Source of the DNA: Prochlorococcus sp. AG-402-A04 | GTDB lineage: Bacteria; Cyanobacteriota; Cyanobacteriia; PCC-6307; Cyanobiaceae | Direction of reading: 5' to 3' | Length of the DNA stretch: 64,000 nucleotides | Assembly (NCBI GenBank): GCA_003278045.1 | Contig: QCHG01000002.1 | Span: forward strand, 1 to 64,000 | Shown: piece after piece, positions 55,003 to 64,000 of the stretch | Numbering within the stretch: position 1 is the stretch's first letter | Layout: every line of letters begins with the position of its first letter | Notes under the pieces: generated by a model | Database searches by the model: none | Told to the model about the DNA's origin: nothing | The model's input: only the letters and a program-made list of their open reading frames with translations | Position numbers and translations under genes: made by a program

Positions 55003-56592
55003 ATTTAAAGAGGAATTTAAAAGCGATTTTGTATAAGTGTTTTGAGTTTTAGCGAATATTGTAGAACTTTCTCCTTCATCAACTATCTTTCCGTGATTCA
55101 TAACTAGCAACCTATCACAAAATCCCTTAGCAATGCCTAAATCATGAGTAATAAAGATAATAGTTAAATTCATTTTTTCTTGAAAGACTCTAAGTAATTC
55201 AAGAATCTCTATTTTTACCGAAGCATCTAACATATTAACGCTCTCATCACAAATCAAAATTTTTGGTTTCAACAATAGCGCTCTGGCTAATGAAATTCTT
55301 TGCAATTGACCACCAGATAATTGGCTAGGATAAGAATTAAAAAAATCATTATTTAAGGGAAGATTTAAATTTCTTAACATTAATTTTATTTCTTTTTCGA
55401 TTTTTCTTTTATCTGAAATTTTTTGAATAAAAAATATATCTTCCAAAATATTTTTAATTGTCATTTTCGGATTCAAACTTGAAAAAGGATCTTGAAAAAT
55501 TATTTGCACATTATTGTTCTTTTTAAAAGATTTATTTTTTTTCGATATATGATTTTTATTATAAATTTTGATTTCACCACCTCTTACTTTAAGAAGTCCA
55601 ATTAAAGCCCTACATAATGTACTTTTACCGCTCCCTGAAGAACCAACTATTCCAAGAGTCTCATTCTCATATAACTTGAAACTAACTTCATTTAAAGCCT
55701 TATTCCATTTATTAATGAAAATTGAAGAATTTAATTTATACCAATGTCTTAGGTTATTTACCTCAAGAACTACCTTATCTCGAGCATTATTTTTAGTATT
55801 TGGTTCTAATACTATTTTTGAAGCATTTACTAACTTTTTCCCGATATCTGATTTTGGTGATTGAAAAATATCCATTATATTCCCTTTTTCAACAATCGAT
55901 CCCTTTTCAATTATTGCAACTTTTTCACACCACTTTGCTGCAAGATTAATATCATGACTAATTAGAATTAAAGTAGTATCAAATTCATTACATAGATTAA
56001 TTATTTCTTGCATAATTTCAAAACTTGTTTTGGTATCTAAGCTTGTTGTAGGTTCATCAGCTATTAATAATTTAGGTTTCAAAGCAAGTGCCATTGCTAT
56101 AGAAACTCTCTGTCTCATTCCACCGCTAAATTGATGTGGGAAAGAATCAAGTCTACTTTCTTCAATTCCTACTTTTTGAAAAACTTCTCTTACTAATTTT
56201 TTAATAGCTATAGATGATTTAGTTTGATCATGTGTTTTAAATAATTCATATAAATGATCCTCAACTCTCATTAGCGGATTAAGTTTTTTGATAGAGTCTT
56301 GATAAATAAATCCAAAATTCTTTCTTCTAAATAATTGTGCATCTTTGTTATTTATTTTCCTAGGATCTATACTAGAAATCGATAGATATCCTTTAGAAGT
56401 GGCATTTTCAGGCAATATATTTACTAATGTTTTTGCAAAAGTGGTCTTTCCACATCCAGAAGGTCCTATTATGGCCAAATGATCTCCACTATCTATTTCC
56501 AAATTAAAATTTTTGATAATAGGTTGCTGTTTTAGACCATATTTAACAGTGAGATTTTTAACTGCTATAATTTTTTTTTTATTTTTTTCCAT
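54976..56592 (-). CDS. ABC transporter, two fused ATP-binding domains (oligopeptide/nickel type)
   Basis: Two Walker A (GPSGCGKTT, GSSGSGKST) and two signature motifs (FSGGMRQRVSIAMAL, LSGGQLQRISLARAL). Confidence 0.93.
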   Translation of the reverse strand: MEKNKKKIIAVKNLTVKYGLKQQPIIKNFNLEIDSGDHLAIIGPSGCGKTTFAKTLVNILPENATSKGYLSISSIDPRKINNKDAQLFRRKNFGFIYQDSIKKLNPLMRVEDHLYELFKTHDQTKSSIAIKKLVREVFQKVGIEESRLDSFPHQFSGGMRQRVSIAMALALKPKLLIADEPTTSLDTKTSFEIMQEIINLCNEFDTTLILISHDINLAAKWCEKVAIIEKGSIVEKGNIMDIFQSPKSDIGKKLVNASKIVLEPNTKNNARDKVVLEVNNLRHWYKLNSSIFINKWNKALNEVSFKLYENETLGIVGSSGSGKSTLCRALIGLLKVRGGEIKIYNKNHISKKNKSFKKNNNVQIIFQDPFSSLNPKMTIKNILEDIFFIQKISDKRKIEKEIKLMLRNLNLPLNNDFFNSYPSQLSGGQLQRISLARALLLKPKILICDESVNMLDASVKIEILELLRVFQEKMNLTIIFITHDLGIAKGFCDRLLVMNHGKIVDEGESSTIFAKTQNTYTKSLLNSSLNLFNFKNTE

Positions 56593-56646
56593 GATTTATA
56601 GCAAATTTTTCTAGACCTAAATAAAATACATCTAAAGCAATATAAA

Positions 56647-58956
56647 ATGTCCAAGGCAGCTGCAAATTCAAAAGAAAAAAACGAAATTGAAGTTTCCAAA
56701 ACTATTTTGCCTGAAAATAAAAAATATGAAAGTGAATCTTTGAATTATCAAATAAAAATTCCAGATTGGCTTCTTAAAGATATTCATAATTTTGAAAAAT
56801 CCAATAAAGAAAATGATGAGAATCAAAACCTTATAGTAAAGGCTTTTAAACTTGCTTATAAAGCTCATGATGGACAATTCCGCGCGAGCGGTGAGCCATA
56901 CATTATCCACCCGGTTGCTGTTGCAAATCTCCTCAAAGAAATTGGTGCTAGTTCATCTGTTATTGCTGCAGGCCTTTTACATGATGTTGTTGAAGATACT
57001 GGCATTGATTTATCCGAAATAGAAACAAATTTTGGATTAGAAGTAAAAATACTTGTAGAGGGTGTAACAAAATTAGGCGGCATTCACTTTAACAACAGGA
57101 CTGAAGCACAAGCTGAAAATCTTAGGAAAATGTTTTTGGCTATGGCCAGCGATATCAGAGTTGTCTTAGTTAAACTTGCAGATCGACTGCATAACATGAG
57201 AACAATTGAATGGCTAAATGATGAGAAAAAACTAAGAATAGCGAGAGAAACAAGAGAGATTTATGCGCCATTAGCTAATCGACTAGGAATAAACAGATTT
57301 AAATGGGAATTAGAAGATTTAGCTTTTAAATTCCTAGAGCCTAAAGAATATCTAGATCTTAAAGATCAAATCGCCGTTAAAAGAAGTGATAGAGAAAAAA
57401 GATTAAAAGTAACTTTGAATCTTATGAAGGAAAACTTGATTTCAGCAGGTTTGAAAAATTTTGAAATAACAGGAAGGCCAAAACATCTTTATGGCATTTG
57501 GAGCAAAATGGAAAGACAACAAAAGCATTTTCACGAGATTTATGATGTTGCTGCCCTAAGAATTATCGTGGACAATTCAGATAGTTGTTATAGAGCTTTA
57601 GCAGTTGTTCATGATACTTTCAAACCAATTCCAGGTAGATTTAAAGACTATATAGGATTACCAAAACCCAATGGATATCAATCCTTACACACTTCTGTGA
57701 TTGGAAGACATCGACCTATTGAAGTTCAAATTAGAACTACTTCGATGCATCAAATTGCTGAATATGGTATTGCCGCTCATTGGCAATATAAAGAGGGTGG
57801 TTCTCCTGCTAAAAGTAATGCCGAGAGATTTAATTGGCTAAGACAATTAGTAGAATGGCAACAAGAAGGTAATGAAAGGGATCATAATGATTATTTAGCT
57901 TCAATTAAAGAAGATTTATTTGATGAAGAAGTATTTGTAATCACTCCAAAAGGAGATGTTGTTGGTTTAAGGAAAGGATCTACCGCGATAGATTTCGCCT
58001 ACAGAATCCATTCTGAAGTTGGAAATCACTGTAATGGAATAAGAATTAATGAAAAGCTTTCTCCATTATCTACAGCACTTCAAAATGGTGACTTCATAGA
58101 AATTTTGACAAGTAATAATGCTACTCCAAGCTTGGATTGGCTGAACTTTGTAGTTACCCCAACTGCTAAAAATAGAATTCGCCAATGGTATAAGAAAAGC
58201 CATCGTAATGAAACGATTAAAAGAGGTAGAGATTTACTTGAAAAAGAAGTAGGTAGAAACGGTTTTGAAGCATTACTTTCTAGTGAAGCGATGAAAAAAG
58301 TTGCAAATCGATGCAATTTAAAAACTACTGAAGACCTTCTTGCATCTCTTGGTTTTGGTGGTTTAACTTTGCATCAAGTATTAAACAGACTAAGAGAAGA
58401 AATAAAATTACAGACAGAAGATGTAAAATATGATTCTGACTCTGAAATAGCAAAATCTCTTAAAAGTAATAATAATTTATCCACTAATCAATCTAATACA
58501 ACAGCTAAATCACCAATTTCCGGGATAGAAGGTCTTGATTACAGAATAGGTAAATGCTGTTCCCCACTCCCAGGCGAGGATATTATCGGAACTGTGTCGC
58601 TCGGCAACCATGGAATAACTATACATAGGGAAGATTGTGAAAATGTAATACCAATTCCAATAGAGAGAAGATTACCTGTCGGTTGGAATCAAGATAATAA
58701 AACTGGCGAAAATAAGTTTCCAATTCAGCTACGAATAGAAGTAATTGATCGAGTTGGAGTTCTTAAAGATATTCTTATGCGGTTATCTGATAAAGGTATA
58801 AACGTAAGTGATGCCAATGTTAAAACTGCTTATGGTAAACCAGCTATTATAAATCTTTGTGTAGGTCTTGAAAGTTATAATCAACTTCACAAAACAATTG
58901 AACAAATTAAATCAATGGCAGATGTTTTAGATATTGCGAGAGTTGGACAAAGTTAA
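56647..58956 (+). CDS. spoT/relA: Bifunctional (p)ppGpp synthetase/hydrolase
   Basis: HD domain LLHDVVEDTGIDLSEIE, synthetase GRFKDYIGLPKPNGYQSLHTSVIG, TGS and ACT domains. Confidence 0.96.
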   Translation: MSKAAANSKEKNEIEVSKTILPENKKYESESLNYQIKIPDWLLKDIHNFEKSNKENDENQNLIVKAFKLAYKAHDGQFRASGEPYIIHPVAVANLLKEIGASSSVIAAGLLHDVVEDTGIDLSEIETNFGLEVKILVEGVTKLGGIHFNNRTEAQAENLRKMFLAMASDIRVVLVKLADRLHNMRTIEWLNDEKKLRIARETREIYAPLANRLGINRFKWELEDLAFKFLEPKEYLDLKDQIAVKRSDREKRLKVTLNLMKENLISAGLKNFEITGRPKHLYGIWSKMERQQKHFHEIYDVAALRIIVDNSDSCYRALAVVHDTFKPIPGRFKDYIGLPKPNGYQSLHTSVIGRHRPIEVQIRTTSMHQIAEYGIAAHWQYKEGGSPAKSNAERFNWLRQLVEWQQEGNERDHNDYLASIKEDLFDEEVFVITPKGDVVGLRKGSTAIDFAYRIHSEVGNHCNGIRINEKLSPLSTALQNGDFIEILTSNNATPSLDWLNFVVTPTAKNRIRQWYKKSHRNETIKRGRDLLEKEVGRNGFEALLSSEAMKKVANRCNLKTTEDLLASLGFGGLTLHQVLNRLREEIKLQTEDVKYDSDSEIAKSLKSNNNLSTNQSNTTAKSPISGIEGLDYRIGKCCSPLPGEDIIGTVSLGNHGITIHREDCENVIPIPIERRLPVGWNQDNKTGENKFPIQLRIEVIDRVGVLKDILMRLSDKGINVSDANVKTAYGKPAIINLCVGLESYNQLHKTIEQIKSMADVLDIARVGQS

Positions 58957-58974
58957 TTTTAAAATCACATCAAT

Positions 58975-59418
58975 CTATCTTTTACTTTTTATCTTGTAGA
59001 TAAAGAAAACAATACTGCCGCAAATCAAAGCTAATAAAATACCTACACAAGATGAACCTAAGAGTAATTTTAGGGAAAAAATTCTACCTTGTTTCCATAA
59101 GTCATCAATAACTAAACTTTTTTCAAGAATTTTATTAGAAGAATTATTTAAAAAAATCGAACCAACTTTATAGTTAAAATAATAAAGTGGAATATAAGTA
59201 AAAGGGTTGCTGATCCAGGTACCAATTGCAGCTAGAACAATATTTCCCTTAGCTATTTTCGCAAAAAATACTCCCATTAAAGTCTGAAAACCAAAAAAAG
59301 GAAAGCAACCACTAAATACCCCTATAGCTAAACCTTTAGCATTAAAGAAAGGACTTCCATTCTGACTCCTAAATAATGATAGAATTTTCTTATAGGTAAT
59401 ATCTCTTTTAAATCTCAT
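58975..59418 (-). CDS. DUF2062 family membrane protein
   Basis: AIGVFSGCFPFFGFQTLMGVFFAKIAKGNIVLAAIGTWISNPFTYIPLYYFNYKVG. Confidence 0.88.
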   Translation of the reverse strand: MRFKRDITYKKILSLFRSQNGSPFFNAKGLAIGVFSGCFPFFGFQTLMGVFFAKIAKGNIVLAAIGTWISNPFTYIPLYYFNYKVGSIFLNNSSNKILEKSLVIDDLWKQGRIFSLKLLLGSSCVGILLALICGSIVFFIYKIKSKR

Positions 59419-59484
59419 TCAGAAAGAAAATTTCAAAATTAAATTCTTGATAATCTTACTTAATTATCCATAACAAAGCGAGAG

Positions 59485-60867
59485 ATGGATTCGATAGTTA
59501 CTACAGAAGATACGATAGCCGCAATTGCTTCAGCTATAAGTATTGGGAAGGGAGGAGTTGCGATAATAAGAGTATCAGGGAAAGACGCAATAAATTCTTG
59601 CAAAAAGATTGTTCAAACTAAATCTAAATATGCATGGGAATCACACAGGGTTTTTCATGGTTTTATTCAGAAAAATAAACAAAATAAATTTATAGATGAG
59701 GTTTTAATTTTAGTGATGAAATCCCCAAATAGCTTCACAGGAGAAGATGTAGTTGAACTTCATTGCCATGGCGGAATTATCATAGTAAATAAAGTTTTAA
59801 AGATATTATTATCTAGTAATTCTAGAGTTAGACTTGCAAACCCAGGAGAATTTAGTCAAAGAGCTTTTCTTAATGGAAAAATAGACCTTACTCAAGCCGA
59901 GTCGATTAATCAATTAATTAATGCAAGCAATACCAGATCAGCAGAGTTAGCCTTTAACGGGGTTCAAGGAGAAATAAAGAAAAAAATTGATGATATTAAA
60001 AATGACCTTATAAATCAACTTTGCGAAATAGAAGCGAGAGTTGATTTTGAAGAAGACTTCACAGATTTTGATTACACCAAATATCTAAAAAACATTAAAA
60101 AAGTCAAAGAAAAAATAGAATTACTAATAGAAAATGCAAAAAGAAATTCATATATTCACAATGGAATATCCATTGCGCTTATAGGTAAAACAAATGTTGG
60201 TAAAAGCTCTTTATTAAATTTGCTTGCAAAAAAAGAGAAAGCAATCGTAACTAATATTCCTGGAACAACTAGAGATGTTATTGAAGTTAATTTAACTATT
60301 AATGATATTCCAATGAAAATAATTGATACTGCTGGCATTAGAGAAACTCATGAACAAATTGAAAGTATTGGAATTAAAAAAAGTTTTGGAAAAATAAAAG
60401 AGTCAGATTTTATAATTTATATTTATAATCTTGAAGAAGGATTTAATGAAGAAGACAAAAAAATAATACAAGAAATTCCCAAAGAAAAATTAATTACTAT
60501 TTTGGGTAATAAAAAAGATTTAATTGATTGCAAAAATATTAATTCAAATGAGTTAAAAAACACAATTCTTATGAGTATTAAAAATAATGATGGCGAAAGA
60601 TTATTAATAGACACAATTATAAAAAAATGCGGATTAAAACAAGTAGAAAATATCAATATATTTTTAAATCAAAGACATCTAACAAATTTGTCTGCTTGCT
60701 TATCTAATTTAAATGATACTGATGAAATAATTGAAAATAAATTGCCATTTGATTTGTTATCAATTGAACTGAGAGATGGAATTCAAAACTTATCTAAAAT
60801 AACTGGTCAAGAATTAACAGAGGAACTTCTAGATAATATTTTTTCTAAGTTTTGTATTGGTAAATAA
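59485..60867 (+). CDS. mnmE: tRNA modification GTPase MnmE
   Basis: [59 protein letters not shown]-terminal FSKFCIGK. Confidence 0.97.
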   Translation: MDSIVTTEDTIAAIASAISIGKGGVAIIRVSGKDAINSCKKIVQTKSKYAWESHRVFHGFIQKNKQNKFIDEVLILVMKSPNSFTGEDVVELHCHGGIIIVNKVLKILLSSNSRVRLANPGEFSQRAFLNGKIDLTQAESINQLINASNTRSAELAFNGVQGEIKKKIDDIKNDLINQLCEIEARVDFEEDFTDFDYTKYLKNIKKVKEKIELLIENAKRNSYIHNGISIALIGKTNVGKSSLLNLLAKKEKAIVTNIPGTTRDVIEVNLTINDIPMKIIDTAGIRETHEQIESIGIKKSFGKIKESDFIIYIYNLEEGFNEEDKKIIQEIPKEKLITILGNKKDLIDCKNINSNELKNTILMSIKNNDGERLLIDTIIKKCGLKQVENINIFLNQRHLTNLSACLSNLNDTDEIIENKLPFDLLSIELRDGIQNLSKITGQELTEELLDNIFSKFCIGK

Positions 60868-60949
60868 ATTTGAGTTAAATTACATAGTGATATATAGTTG
60901 GTTCTCTAACTTCAGTTTAATTTTTATTAATTAATTATTTCTTAGTTTA

Positions 60950-61816
60950 GTGGATTTAAATACTCCAATAATAAGTAAAATCATTGATAATTGGATCGAT
61001 GAAGATATAGGTAGGGGAGATCTTACAAGTTCCTCTATTACAGAAGAGAATGGTAATGCATATTGGATTGCAAAAGAAGAGGGTATATTCTGCGGGGTAG
61101 AAATTATAAAAGAAATTTTTAGAAAAATTGATTTAAAAATCAGTCCAAAATTTATTATCTCTGATGGAGATAAATTTGTTAAAGATCAAAAACTCTTAGA
61201 AATATATGGGCCTTCAAAAAGTTTACTCGCTAGTGAAAGGATCAGCTTAAATATAGCAATGCATTTATCTGGAATATCAACATATACAAAGAATCTTACA
61301 GATAAATTAGAAGGTACAAATATAAAATTAGCAGATACTAGGAAAACGACTCCTGGCTTAAGAATATTTGAAAAATATGCATTCAAATGCGGAGGTGGGG
61401 TGAATCATAGAATGGGATTATACGATGCTGCTATGATCAAAGAAAATCATATTGCATGGACAGATAATCTTAAGAATGCAGTACAAAATATTCGCCTAAA
61501 TTCGCCTTTTACAACTCATATCATAATTGAAGCTGAGAATATCGACCAGGCAAAAGAAGCAGTATTAGCAGGAGCGGATAGTGTCTTATTAGATGAACTT
61601 AGTCCTGAAATAATCAAAAAAAACGTTCAAGAATTAAGAGAGTTATCAATTAATAGTCTACAAAAAGAAGTCAATAAAAATTTGATAATAGAAGTTTCTG
61701 GAATAAACCCTCAAGAAATTAGTAAATATCTAATAAAAGGTATTGATTTGATTTCAACAAGTTCTTCAATCACCAAAAGTAATTGGATTGATTTGAGTAT
61801 GCGTTATATTAATTAA
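60950..61816 (+). CDS. nadC: Nicotinate-nucleotide pyrophosphorylase (GTG start)
   Basis: DEDIGRGDLTS, LADTRKTTPGLRIFEKYAFKCGGGVNHRMGLYDAAMIKENHI. Confidence 0.96.
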   Translation: MDLNTPIISKIIDNWIDEDIGRGDLTSSSITEENGNAYWIAKEEGIFCGVEIIKEIFRKIDLKISPKFIISDGDKFVKDQKLLEIYGPSKSLLASERISLNIAMHLSGISTYTKNLTDKLEGTNIKLADTRKTTPGLRIFEKYAFKCGGGVNHRMGLYDAAMIKENHIAWTDNLKNAVQNIRLNSPFTTHIIIEAENIDQAKEAVLAGADSVLLDELSPEIIKKNVQELRELSINSLQKEVNKNLIIEVSGINPQEISKYLIKGIDLISTSSSITKSNWIDLSMRYIN

Positions 61817-61843
61817 TCATATAGATAAATAATTGAATAATTA

Positions 61844-63341
61844 ATGCTAATCATTTTTAAAGAATTAACAAAACAATTTGAACAATCTCTTTTAGATAGT
61901 CTTGAAAAAAATGATAAAAAAGGAGAATTCGGAATTCTTAGCAAGAATTTAATTACACAATCATCAAAAGAGGAATTTGGTGATTATCAATGTAATGTTT
62001 GTTTAAGTTTATCTAAAATATATAAAAAGAACCCAAGAGATATTTCTAGTGATTTTATTAACCTTTTAAATAAAAATAAAAGCATAGCAAAATTATGTAA
62101 GAGTCTAGAAATAGCTGGACCTGGATTTATAAATATAAAATTAAAAGATGAGGTTCTAATAAATGAAATTAAGTCAAATATTCAATGCAATAGGGCTGGC
62201 ATACCTCTAATTAGAAAAGATTCAATTAGTGGTTTGTCCAATAAAGTTATTGTAGATTTTTCTAGCCCTAATATTGCTAAAGAAATGCATGTAGGGCATT
62301 TAAGATCAACAATAATAGGTGACTCAATATCTAGAATTTTCGAGTTAAGAGGTTATGAAGTATTAAGACTCAATCATGTTGGTGATTGGGGAACACAATT
62401 TGGCATGCTTATTACTCAGCTCAAAGATTTATATTCAAATGATCTAAAAGAAATAGGAAAGATCAAGATAAGTGATTTAGTTGAATTTTATAAAGAATCA
62501 AAAAAAAGATGGGGGTTTTAATTATGCCACCACAGATCTTGCTGCTATAAGATATAGATTCAATAAACCTCCTAATGGCGATAATGCTTCAAGAATTATT
62601 TATGTAACTGATCATGGGCAAGCAAATCATTTTGCTGGAGTTTTTCAAGTTGCAAAAAAAGCAAAATGGATCCCAGAAAATTGTCAAGTAGACCATGTCC
62701 CTTTTGGGTTAGTTCAAGGAATTGATGGCAAAAAACTAAAGACAAGAGAAGGTGAAACAATACGCCTAAAAGATTTATTAAATGAAGCAGTTAGAAGAGC
62801 AAAAGAAGATTTATTGAAAAGATTAGAAGATGAAGATCGTTATGAGACCGAAGAGTTTATAGCAAATACTTCAAGAATTATTGGATTAGGAGCTGTTAAG
62901 TATGCAGATTTAAGTCAAAATAGGATTACTAATTATCAATTTAGTTTTGATAAAATGCTTTCCCTTAATGGTAATACTGCTCCTTATTTGTTATATACAC
63001 TTGTAAGAATTTTAGGAATTAAAAGAAAAAATGATTTTGTTTATGAATCTAAAGATTTTCAGTACGTAAATTATGAACATCAATCTGAGTGGAAACTTAT
63101 TAGAAAATTACTTAGGTTCGATGAAGTCATAATTTCTATTGAAAAAGACTTAATGCCAAATAGATTATGCAATTATCTTTTCGAGCTATGTCAGACTTTT
63201 AATAGATTCTATGATCAAGTTCCAATCCTCAAAGAAGAAAAAAATATAAAAATCTCTAGGCTTAATTTATGTGATCTAACTGCAAAAACACTAAAATTAA
63301 GCTTAGAGCTTTTAGGAATTGAAACTTTAGAAAGAATGTAA
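61844..63341 (+). pseudogene. argS: Arginyl-tRNA synthetase, disrupted: apparent internal deletion plus frameshift at about 62498-62510
   Basis: ORF 61844..62521 has [17 protein letters not shown] then ends [14 protein letters not shown] 62481..63341 continues in another frame as [21 protein letters not shown]...[18 protein letters not shown]. Confidence 0.93.
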
Positions 63342-64000
63342 TGAATGATTTTGATCCATTAAATAATCTTTTCCCAAAACCAAGAGAAGAAATAATAAAT
63401 ATGCAGTCTTACTCTGCACCTTTAGAAAATAGAAGAAATTTACTCCGCTTAGACTTTAATGAAAATACTTTAGGTCCAAGTCCTAAGGTTTTAGAGGCAT
63501 TACAAGCTATAAAATTAGATGAGATTTCAATTTATCCAGAATATAATTTTTTAAAAAAATTTTTATGTGATAAATATCTTGATTCAAGAAAATTTGGTAA
63601 TGATGAAATCGGAATTTTCAATGGAGCAGATGCAGCAATAAATGCAATTTTCAATTGCTTTGGAGAAAAAGATCAGATATTTCTAACCACAAATCCAACT
63701 TTTGGTTACTATTCTCCTTGTGCAGAAATCCGAGGAATGAAAACAATAAGTTGTTCTTACATTGGAGAAAATTTTCTATTCCCCATCGAAGAATTTAGGG
63801 AAAAAATAATAAAGCATAATCCAAAGTTAATATTTATTTGCAATCCAAATAATCCAACAGGAACTGTTCTAAGCTCTCATGAAATAATTAATTTAGCCAA
63901 TATCAATAACGATTCATTAATAGTTGTTGATGAACTATATGAAAAATTTAATGGAGATAGTCTTCTTGAATCGATAGATTTTGAAAAGAATAAAAATATA
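63341..64000 (+). CDS. hisC: Histidinol-phosphate aminotransferase-like, truncated by the window end
   Basis: Open for 220 codons; RRNLLRLDFNENTLGPSPKVLEAL, NGADAAINAIF, NPNNPTGTVLSS. Confidence 0.87.
   Translation, partial: MNDFDPLNNLFPKPREEIINMQSYSAPLENRRNLLRLDFNENTLGPSPKVLEALQAIKLDEISIYPEYNFLKKFLCDKYLDSRKFGNDEIGIFNGADAAINAIFNCFGEKDQIFLTTNPTFGYYSPCAEIRGMKTISCSYIGENFLFPIEEFREKIIKHNPKLIFICNPNNPTGTVLSSHEIINLANINNDSLIVVDELYEKFNGDSLLESIDFEKNKNI

Noticed and set aside
48798-64000. Two aminotransferase-fold genes (48798-49922 and 63341-64000) as a local duplication
   Set aside because: They share only fold-level motifs and look like distinct CobD-like and HisC-like enzymes

Overview
The window is a contiguous, AT-rich, gene-dense stretch of a marine picocyanobacterial chromosome. 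Gene content and order (ntcA-dcd-thyX, bicA-like/sbtA/sbtB, psbA next to an aspartoacylase-like gene, the secE-nusG-rplKAJL block) look like high-light Prochlorococcus; that assignment rests on recalled knowledge and was not searched. Almost everything is core housekeeping or photosynthesis gene content. I recognise no mobile element, CRISPR array, toxin-antitoxin, restriction or prophage module, and no rRNA. One tRNA gene, tRNA-Leu(UAG), is present. The strongest anomalies are broken or oddly started core genes: (1) argS is split in two frames across an A-run and appears to lack roughly 100 codons between its HIGH-motif half and its C-terminal half; (2) thyX carries a one-base frameshift in an A6 run, with the C-terminal half intact in another frame; (3) crtR has no ATG/GTG/TTG upstream of its essential N-terminal histidine box; (4) a 3-methyladenine-DNA glycosylase ORF has an in-frame TGA at codon 7 after its only upstream ATG. 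These could be assembly or amplification errors or genuine mutations; raw reads would decide. Other items: a CobO/BtuR-like protein next to ntcA with a degenerate P-loop, an unlisted 42-codon ORF divergent from psbA, an SbtB without the C-terminal CGPEGC motif, RNase HI with a C-terminal extension, a canonical-looking NtcA site upstream of ntcA, and several candidate leader or operator structures. I did not find a convincing new multi-gene system.
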